A stretch of 64,000 nucleotides of DNA, from positions 1,832,501 through 1,896,500 of the forward strand of contig JAXDDX010000088.1 of the NCBI GenBank assembly GCA_034670405.1. The letters run 5' to 3'. The translations under genes were made by a program, and so were the position numbers. A model generated the notes under the pieces. That model ran no database searches. It was not told where the DNA came from and saw nothing but the letters and a program-made list of their open reading frames with translations. The stretch comes from Hoplostethus atlanticus. Lineage: Eukaryota; Chordata; Actinopteri; Trachichthyiformes; Trachichthyidae. Every line of letters begins with the position of its first letter. Position 1 is the first letter of the stretch. Shown piece after piece: positions 63,601 to 64,000 of the stretch.

Positions 63601-63648
63601 CACCGTGCCTTCAAACAGCTCTCTCTGGGTCGTCTCTGGACCGTGGAC
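26645..63648 (-). CDS. kif20b: kif20b, kinesin-6 motor KIF20B/MPHOSPH1; spliced, 5' end outside window
   Basis: Thirty-two exons on the minus strand join with consistent phases into 5,700 nt that stay open to a TAA at 26,645-26,647. The order is kinesin motor (P-loop GVTNAGKT, switch I NHLSSRSH, switch II DLAGSER, end [11 protein letters not shown]), acidic linker, about 1,100 residues of coiled coil, and a conserved tail with [17 protein letters not shown] and [11 protein letters not shown]. Loop 6, the neck motif [18 protein letters not shown] and the tail all follow vertebrate KIF20B rather than KIF20A, which is much shorter. KIF20B is a plus-end-directed, microtubule-bundling mitotic kinesin of the spindle midzone and midbody, needed for cytokinetic abscission; that role is family knowledge. 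The S-P sites in the tail fit its history as an M-phase phosphoprotein. Roughly the first 110-130 residues lie beyond base 64,000, so no promoter or start codon is visible. The exon entries below give the boundaries. Confidence 0.95.
26990..27345 (+). repeat. 350-bp polypurine tract
   Basis: Almost uninterrupted A/G on the plus strand (GGAGGGA, GAGGAAAGGAGG and similar units). In kif20b transcript sense it is a polypyrimidine tract inside the last intron, ending about 150 nt before the terminal-exon acceptor. Confidence 0.92.
27776..27800 (+). repeat. (GT)12 microsatellite
   Basis: Perfect GT run in the last kif20b intron. Confidence 0.93.
28401..28853 (+). mobile_element. second L2 3' end with expanded TGTAA-derived tail
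   Basis: The segment 28,401-28,525 follows 12,397-12,540 in order: a GGTTATGCTAGTAGATGCTT-like start, GGTGACTACTAGTTCTC, TTATTGTAAGTGGCTTTGG and ATAAAAGCATCTGCTAAATG. The tail then runs for about 330 bp of TGATGTAATG, TGATACAATG and TAATATAATG units. It lies in antisense orientation in the last kif20b intron. Confidence 0.82.
29265..29382 (-). CDS. kif20b: kif20b exon 31: conserved tail
   Basis: The acceptor is GTCCAG|GGC and the donor AAAG|GTTAGA (phase 1). It encodes [20 protein letters not shown] then [19 protein letters not shown]. It matches human KKKEGTLQKFGDFLQHSPS closely, including an S-P site. Confidence 0.95.
29987..30061 (-). CDS. kif20b: kif20b exon 30: small tail exon with (TG)22 acceptor
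   Basis: This 25-codon exon (phase 0 to 0) reads [18 protein letters not shown] then LTPHKEE. It aligns with human KIF20B CENKKNATPRTNLKFPIS in the right order after [10 protein letters not shown]. The 3' splice site is (TG)22 followed by TTAG, and the donor is GAG|GTGATA. It has no Met, so it is easy to miss in ORF scans. Two T-P sites are present. Confidence 0.85.
30065..30109 (+). repeat. (CA)22 at the acceptor of kif20b exon 30
   Basis: In transcript sense this is (TG)22 immediately before TTAG|AAT. Confidence 0.96.
30450..30590 (+). repeat. dispersed repeat copy B (CAGGTGAACCCAGGTGAA)
   Basis: TCTGACCAGGTGAACCCAGG, then AGCTGTGATTCCTGACTGAT and GAAGGGCAGATGGAGACGAA. It is related to 10,840-10,960. 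Confidence 0.55.
31558..31600 (+). repeat. (GA)21 microsatellite
   Basis: Perfect GA run. Confidence 0.95.
32400..32437 (+). repeat. (GT)19 microsatellite
   Basis: Perfect GT run, preceded by a purine-rich stretch at 32,220-32,370. Confidence 0.95.
33182..33300 (+). repeat. dispersed repeat with TCCTTGAGTAGGACACTG core
   Basis: GCGTCCTTGAGTAGGACACT then GATTCCCTACCAACTCCAGG and GCTCTGTGGCTCACCCCGAC. It is the same family as 47,262-47,360. Confidence 0.5.
33540..33581 (-). CDS. kif20b: candidate 42-nt kif20b cassette exon
   Basis: Inside the 13.4-kb intron, a possible 14-codon exon reads [14 protein letters not shown]. It has a branch-like CTTCTAAC about 25 nt before a pyrimidine-rich acceptor (GTTTCTTTTCTGGAG|ACC) and a donor AAG|GTACTT. 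Length and phase keep the frame. No family match supports it, and the exon at 29,987-30,061 already accounts for the matching human residues, so this is speculative. Confidence 0.22.
34632..34664 (+). repeat. GGCCCCCC tandem repeat
   Basis: Three to four copies of GGCCCCCC/GCCCCCCG in tandem; very C-rich on the plus strand and G-rich in kif20b transcript sense. Confidence 0.85.
34778..34829 (+). repeat. (GT)26 microsatellite
   Basis: Perfect GT run followed by GAGAGAG. Confidence 0.96.
36490..36590 (+). repeat. dispersed repeat copy B (AGTAGAAGTAGACGAGGCAG)
   Basis: GTTGAAAGGCATTCTGGGAA, then GTGAAGTAGAAGTAGACGAG and GCAGGCTGAGGGAAGG. It is related to 24,200-24,295. Confidence 0.65.
37047..37071 (+). 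repeat. (GT)12 microsatellite
   Basis: Perfect GT run. Confidence 0.93.
37140..37570 (+). repeat. C/T-rich low-complexity stretch
   Basis: About 430 bp dominated by CTCCTC, CCTTTC and TCTCTC units on the plus strand, giving long Ser/Leu/Pro ORFs without domain features. Confidence 0.75.
38395..39480 (+). repeat. four-copy degenerate local repeat
   Basis: Segments near 38,400, 38,700, 39,000 and 39,315 share a CATCT(C/T)AAAA...TTCATCTTTTATT...GGTTGG core. The second and fourth extend further together: GGAAAGCCAAACCCCAG/GGAAGGCCAAACCTCCAG, CTCCTTAATACAGGAGG/GTTCCTTAATACGGAGA and ATTACGATGGAAA/TTACTATGGAAA. The spacing is about 300 bp, suggesting an old tandem array. Confidence 0.65.
39738..39985 (+). 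mobile_element. Tc1/mariner-like MITE remnant
   Basis: TACAGCCATGTGTAAAAGTT then TGTGAACCCCTTGTGCAATT resembles the start of teleost Tc1-like short elements. The matching right end was not located. Confidence 0.4.
41249..41311 (+). repeat. (GT)31 microsatellite
   Basis: Perfect GT run. Confidence 0.97.
41629..41660 (+). repeat. (GT)16 microsatellite
   Basis: Perfect GT run. Confidence 0.95.
42077..42122 (+). repeat. (GAGATGGGAG)n decamer repeat
   Basis: Five tandem copies of a 10-bp unit, identical in sequence. Confidence 0.92.
42344..42535 (+). mobile_element. Tc1/mariner-like terminal fragment
   Basis: After a TA it reads CAGTACCTTGCAAAAGTATT then CAAACCCCTTGACTTTTTGT, the well-known outer end of teleost Tc1-like transposons. 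AAAGTGAAAACAAAATTGTT and a second ACCCCTTGGC follow. No transposase is present. Confidence 0.65.
42897..42935 (+). repeat. (GT)19 microsatellite
   Basis: Perfect GT run. Confidence 0.96.
43331..43361 (+). repeat. (GT)15, about 90 nt after kif20b exon 29 donor
   Basis: In transcript sense this is (CA)15 shortly downstream of the exon 29 5' splice site. Confidence 0.95.
43450..43659 (-). CDS. kif20b: kif20b exon 29: conserved C-terminal S-P/basic region
   Basis: It has 70 codons, phase 0 to 0. It contains [38 protein letters not shown] and [19 protein letters not shown]. This closely follows human RFPKPELEIQFTPLQPNKMA and KARKRKSNEME. The S/T-P in F(S/T)PLQPN is a candidate mitotic kinase and PIN1-type site, and RKRK is a candidate nuclear localisation signal. 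GC content is clearly higher than in neighbouring exons. Confidence 0.96.
44534..44641 (-). CDS. kif20b: kif20b exon 28: basic, unstructured tail segment
   Basis: It has 36 codons, phase 0 to 0, reading [20 protein letters not shown] then [16 protein letters not shown]. It is rich in S, K and R and holds one S-P site. The acceptor is GTGACAG|ACT and the donor CAG|GTAAGC. Conservation is weak, as expected for a disordered tail. Confidence 0.87.
44985..45068 (+). repeat. 12-bp repeat GGGATTGACAGT
   Basis: Seven tandem copies, one with ACCGTG instead of ACAGTG. It lies in a kif20b intron. Confidence 0.95.
45850..45954 (-). CDS. kif20b: kif20b exon 27: short coiled coil
   Basis: It has 35 codons, phase 0 to 0, reading [19 protein letters not shown] then [16 protein letters not shown]. 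The acceptor is TGTTGCAG|AGC and the donor CAG|GTCAGA. I see no clear human counterpart at residue level, but phase, splice sites and coil composition support it. Confidence 0.88.
47262..47360 (+). repeat. dispersed repeat with TGTCCTTGAGCAAGACACTG core
   Basis: GAAGTGTCCTTGAGCAAGAC, then ACTGAATCCCTAC and CTGTAGTTGACACCGTGACA. It is a widespread teleost repeat. Confidence 0.55.
47733..47909 (-). CDS. kif20b: kif20b exon 26: end of coiled coil
   Basis: It has 59 codons, phase 0 to 0, encoding [20 protein letters not shown], then [20 protein letters not shown] and [19 protein letters not shown]. The RD(Q/S)LVAALExQLxxLxSSN motif is shared with human KIF20B. The donor is GAG|GTCAGT. Confidence 0.95.
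47946..47981 (+). repeat. (GT)17, upstream of kif20b exon 26 acceptor
   Basis: In transcript sense this is (CA)17 about 37 nt before the exon 26 3' splice site. Confidence 0.95.
48358..48513 (-). CDS. kif20b: kif20b exon 25: conserved coiled coil; acceptor fused to (TG)18
   Basis: It has 52 codons, phase 0 to 0, encoding [20 protein letters not shown], then [20 protein letters not shown] and [15 protein letters not shown](K/R)KWLEEKM and QAKEAE are near-identical to human KIF20B. The 3' splice site is (TG)18 followed directly by TAG, with no ordinary pyrimidine tract. Confidence 0.95.
48516..48551 (+). repeat. (CA)18 forming the acceptor tract of kif20b exon 25
   Basis: In transcript sense this is (TG)18 directly followed by TAG|CTG. 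Confidence 0.96.
49182..49312 (-). CDS. kif20b: kif20b exon 24: coiled coil
   Basis: It encodes [20 protein letters not shown], then [20 protein letters not shown] and ESLK. A proline triplet interrupts the helix. The acceptor is ATTTCAG|AGG and the donor AAG|GTAATG (phase 0). Confidence 0.92.
49519..49644 (-). CDS. kif20b: kif20b exon 23: coiled coil
   Basis: It encodes [20 protein letters not shown], then [20 protein letters not shown]. It aligns with human DLNVKEKIIEDMRMTLEEQE. Phases are 1 in and 1 out, with donor AACG|GTAAGA. Confidence 0.95.
49762..49839 (+). repeat. (CA)39 next to the donor of kif20b exon 22
   Basis: In transcript sense this is a (TG)39 run beginning 5 nt inside the intron. 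It is the longest dinucleotide run in the window. Confidence 0.97.
49845..49899 (-). CDS. kif20b: kif20b exon 22: short coiled-coil exon beside a (TG)39 tract
   Basis: This 55-nt exon reads [18 protein letters not shown] and matches human QQYERACKDL across the next junction. Exit phase is 1. The donor is AAAG|GTAAGG, and only 5 nt of intron separate it from a (TG)n run of about 39 units in transcript sense. Confidence 0.92.
50170..50292 (-). CDS. kif20b: kif20b exon 21: coiled coil
   Basis: It has 41 codons, phase 0 to 0, encoding [20 protein letters not shown], then [20 protein letters not shown]. Human KIF20B has VSVMRDEDKLLR and RTIQQLK here. The acceptor is CTGAAG|ATC and the donor ATG|GTAGGT. 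Confidence 0.93.
51008..51146 (-). CDS. kif20b: kif20b exon 20: conserved coiled coil
   Basis: It encodes [20 protein letters not shown], then [19 protein letters not shown] and IQQVQKE. It matches human KIF20B ADLQRKEEDYADLKEKL and KKQIKQVQKE closely. Phase is 2 in and 0 out. Confidence 0.95.
51620..52821 (-). CDS. kif20b: kif20b exon 19: giant coiled-coil exon with 18-residue repeats
   Basis: At 1,202 nt this is the largest exon, with acceptor TTACCACAG|GTG and donor AGCAG|GTACAC, exiting in phase 2. It encodes about 400 residues of E/Q/K/L-rich coiled coil. Residues 106-241 of the exon are a run of about eight 18-residue units such as [18 protein letters not shown]. The last part ([18 protein letters not shown]) is strongly charged. 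It is longer than I expect for the matching human segment, which fits repeat expansion. Confidence 0.95.
52099..52506 (-). repeat. kif20b: 54-bp coding repeat (18-residue units) in kif20b exon 19
   Basis: Consecutive units [54 protein letters not shown], then five more, two shortened. The pattern xTSxxxLEELxxKLxEQ is constant. Confidence 0.88.
53181..53615 (-). CDS. kif20b: kif20b exon 18: coiled coil made of 14-residue repeats
   Basis: This 435-nt exon (145 codons) runs phase 0 to 0. After one Glu it holds seven consecutive 14-residue units, for example [28 protein letters not shown] and [14 protein letters not shown], then ordinary coiled coil ending [12 protein letters not shown]. Fourteen residues are exactly two heptads, so the units keep the coil in register. 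The acceptor is CAACCAG|GAG and the donor GAG|GTGGGC. Confidence 0.93.
53319..53615 (-). repeat. kif20b: 42-bp coding repeat (14-residue units) in kif20b exon 18
   Basis: Seven tandem units of pattern (A/T)xxALEEExRxxEE; an eighth lies at the end of exon 17 (54,320-54,358). Each unit is two heptads. Confidence 0.9.
54320..54501 (-). CDS. kif20b: kif20b exon 17: acidic/glycine stretch then coiled coil
   Basis: It encodes [20 protein letters not shown], then [20 protein letters not shown] and [13 protein letters not shown]. The last 13 residues are the first unit of the 14-residue repeat continued in exon 18. Phase is 1 in and 0 out, with donor CAG|GTAATC. Confidence 0.9.
55385..55550 (-). CDS. 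kif20b: kif20b exon 16: basic break with PPLKKG motif
   Basis: It encodes [20 protein letters not shown], then [20 protein letters not shown] and [13 protein letters not shown]. The PP(A/L)KKG motif after a KR-rich run is shared with human KIF20B, where it interrupts the coil. Exit phase is 1 at AAAG|GTACGG. Confidence 0.9.
55785..55840 (+). mobile_element. retroposon 3' tail (GCTATACAAATAAAG)
   Basis: TTGAGTTTCCTTGTGTACAA then CATGTGCTATACAAATAAAG is a typical teleost LINE 3' end, inside the kif20b exon 15-16 intron. Confidence 0.45.
56262..56381 (-). CDS. kif20b: kif20b exon 15: coiled coil
   Basis: It has 40 codons, phase 0 to 0, encoding [20 protein letters not shown] then [20 protein letters not shown]. 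It aligns with the human KIF20B stretch containing IKELINIIDQKEDTINEFQ. The donor is GAT|GTAAGA. Confidence 0.92.
56733..56794 (-). CDS. kif20b: kif20b exon 14: coiled coil
   Basis: This 62-nt exon reads [21 protein letters not shown]. The acceptor is TTTTCAG|AGC and the donor AAG|GTAAAA. Phase is 1 in and 0 out. Confidence 0.9.
56988..57207 (-). CDS. kif20b: kif20b exon 13: coiled coil
   Basis: It encodes [19 protein letters not shown], a [20 protein letters not shown] linker, then [20 protein letters not shown]. It enters in phase 0 and exits in phase 1 (ACCG|GTAAAA). The middle is low in heptads and probably a flexible break in the coil. Confidence 0.9.
57562..57682 (-). CDS. kif20b: kif20b exon 12: kinesin-6 neck helix
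   Basis: It encodes [18 protein letters not shown] then [20 protein letters not shown]. EREILEExAERRLxIxKxLV is one of the most conserved KIF20B segments outside the motor. Phase is 2 in and 0 out, with donor ATG|GTAACA. Confidence 0.95.
58100..58239 (-). CDS. kif20b: kif20b exon 11: start of coiled coil
   Basis: It encodes [20 protein letters not shown], then [19 protein letters not shown]. Heptad leucines begin here. Human KIF20B has the similar KLTLEFKIREEVTQEF. Exit phase is 2 at TACAA|GTGAGA. Confidence 0.94.
58758..58874 (-). CDS. kif20b: kif20b exon 10: acidic linker
   Basis: It has 39 codons, phase 0 to 0. The sequence begins [19 protein letters not shown] and continues [20 protein letters not shown], so about half the residues are D or E. 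Human KIF20B has a comparable acidic stretch between motor and coiled coil. The acceptor is TGTCCAG and the donor CAG|GTCAGT. Confidence 0.92.
59476..59628 (-). CDS. kif20b: kif20b exon 9: neck/linker after motor
   Basis: It has 51 codons, phase 0 to 0, with acceptor CCCCAG|GTA and donor CAG|GTATGG. It encodes [19 protein letters not shown] then [13 protein letters not shown]. The WE(N/S)SLED motif is shared with vertebrate KIF20B just after the motor. Basic [11 protein letters not shown] precedes it. Confidence 0.94.
60384..60546 (-). CDS. kif20b: kif20b exon 8: end of motor core
   Basis: It encodes [34 protein letters not shown] and [14 protein letters not shown]. [13 protein letters not shown] and [11 protein letters not shown] close the kinesin catalytic core. 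It exits in phase 0 at AAG|GTATAC. A (CA)n tract in transcript sense lies about 40 nt upstream of its acceptor. Confidence 0.96.
60583..60622 (+). repeat. (GT)20, upstream of kif20b exon 8 acceptor
   Basis: In transcript sense this is (CA)20 about 37 nt before the exon 8 3' splice site. Confidence 0.96.
60993..61139 (-). CDS. kif20b: kif20b exon 7: switch II and relay helix
   Basis: It encodes [20 protein letters not shown], then [20 protein letters not shown] and [16 protein letters not shown] is switch II, which couples ATP hydrolysis to the microtubule-binding helix, and [14 protein letters not shown] is the kinesin alpha-4/5 core. The donor is AA|GTGAGA (phase 2). Confidence 0.96.
61479..61550 (-). 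CDS. kif20b: kif20b exon 6: motor strand after switch I
   Basis: This 72-nt exon encodes [16 protein letters not shown] then [14 protein letters not shown] completes switch I. Entry and exit phases are both 2. The acceptor is CATTCCAG|T and the donor GCGA|GTCAGT. The next exon restores [12 protein letters not shown]. Confidence 0.93.
62010..62121 (-). CDS. kif20b: kif20b exon 5: switch I
   Basis: The acceptor is TTGTTCAG|ACC and the donor AGAAG|GTAAGA; entry phase is 1 and exit phase 2. It encodes [20 protein letters not shown], then [17 protein letters not shown]. NxxSSRSH is the switch I nucleotide-sensing loop, completed by the next exon. Confidence 0.95.
62236..62442 (-). CDS. kif20b: kif20b exon 4: end of loop 6, motor strands
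   Basis: It enters in phase 1 and exits in phase 1. It encodes [19 protein letters not shown], then [20 protein letters not shown] and [15 protein letters not shown]. SVWVSFxEIYNExIxDL and LRLSQDVKG are near-identical to vertebrate KIF20B and identify the subfamily. The donor is AAAG|GTTTGT. Confidence 0.95.
62754..62790 (-). CDS. kif20b: kif20b exon 3: small loop-6 exon (possible cassette)
   Basis: This is a 37-nt exon with a strong acceptor (pyrimidine tract TTCTCTCTTTCTTTTTAG) and a strong donor (CCA|GTAAGA). It reads [12 protein letters not shown] and exits in phase 1, which fits exon 4. It lies in loop 6, the insertion characteristic of kinesin-6 motors, and is serine-rich, so it is a plausible regulated or phosphorylated segment. 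It has no residue-level similarity I can point to, so the support is splice signals and phase only. Confidence 0.6.
63021..63205 (-). CDS. kif20b: kif20b exon 2: motor helix 2 and start of loop 6
   Basis: It completes the glycine split across the junction and reads [18 protein letters not shown], then [19 protein letters not shown] and a charged stretch ending FRQLKE. GILPR.LN is a kinesin hallmark. The donor chosen is GAG|GTGACC (phase 0) because it joins in frame to the small exon 3. A second donor, TGGG|GTGCCG at 63,002, would add VTAPSW and join in frame straight to exon 4. Human KIF20B also has KEVT here, so that longer form is possible. Confidence 0.9.
63510..63648 (-). CDS. kif20b: kif20b exon 1 in window: motor P-loop
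   Basis: The acceptor is CGACAG before GTC (V) and the donor is TTAG|GTCTGT; entry phase is 0 and exit phase 1. It encodes [18 protein letters not shown] and then [23 protein letters not shown] is the Walker A/P-loop that binds ATP phosphates. Alanine replaces the serine usual at this position in KIF20A and human KIF20B (GxTNSGKT), a conservative change. Upstream motor exons (strand beta-1 to loop 4) are not in the remaining 350 bases to the right edge. Confidence 0.94.
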
Positions 63649-64000
63649 CTGTCGGGGTGGGAAAAAACAAAAACAAAGACTGCATTGTATTTGTATTGTA
63701 TTTTTTATTTGTTGGGGCACTAGAAAAAAATGTGCTCAGCAAAACCCTTTATACCCCCTGAATAGGAATACGCGGGTATGCAAAATGACCGAATGAATGT
63801 TTGTGCTGGATAATAAAACTGGTCTTTTTGTCTTAAAGCTGCTACATGTACAATTTGCGTGTGATTACTTTGGCGACCACTTGAGTACTTTAGTGGTAGT
63901 GTTTCGCCAATGACCCCTCAGGGATCACTGAAGTTCATCTCTCCCGCTCTCTCTCCCTGTGGCCAGTCACAGACATTCAGTGCTGCTGGGGTGTTGTTAG

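Overview
The window is nuclear DNA of a ray-finned (teleost-type) fish. The evidence is a spliced vertebrate gene with GT-AG introns, very many (CA)n/(TG)n microsatellites, an L2-clade LINE with (TGTAA)n tails, a PIF/Harbinger remnant carrying a Myb-like ORF, an 8-bp-TSD hAT MITE, Tc1-like ends and tRNA-derived SINE sequence.

One protein-coding gene is recognisable: kif20b (MPHOSPH1/MPP1), a kinesin-6 motor. It lies on the minus strand from 63,648 (mid-motor domain; the 5' exons lie beyond the right edge) to the stop codon at 26,645. I resolved 32 coding exons from splice signals and reading phase. They join into one open frame of 5,700 nt (1,900 codons including stop). In order they encode the P-loop, a long loop-6 segment, switch I, switch II, the end of the motor core, an acidic linker, a long coiled coil with two families of internal repeats (14- and 18-residue), the conserved KIF20B C-terminal S-P/basic region, and the tail ending [13 protein letters not shown]...NVPD. 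Introns are compact from 63.5 to 43.4 kb. A single 13.4-kb intron (43,449-30,062) then separates the last three exons.

The left 26.6 kb is downstream of the gene and shows no convincing gene. It holds mobile-element remnants and tandem repeats: two fold-back elements that start TGTGGCAGAC (653-813 and 12,617-13,294, the latter containing a full LTR and a tRNA-Pro type primer-binding site), a Harbinger remnant (7,703-8,352), a hAT MITE (8,549-8,731), an L2 LINE 3' end whose terminal codons have been amplified into a 1.1-kb minisatellite (10,985-12,580), a tRNA-derived SINE (18,064-18,170), a 16-bp minisatellite (20,489-21,323) and many microsatellites.

Points that stand out: (TG)n tracts sit directly at three kif20b splice sites; expanded coiled-coil repeats are built from 42-bp and 54-bp units; two splice choices in motor loop 6 are both in frame; and the LTR element has a palindromic structure. 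I saw no sign of a bacterial-style system, CRISPR array, structural RNA gene or second protein-coding gene.
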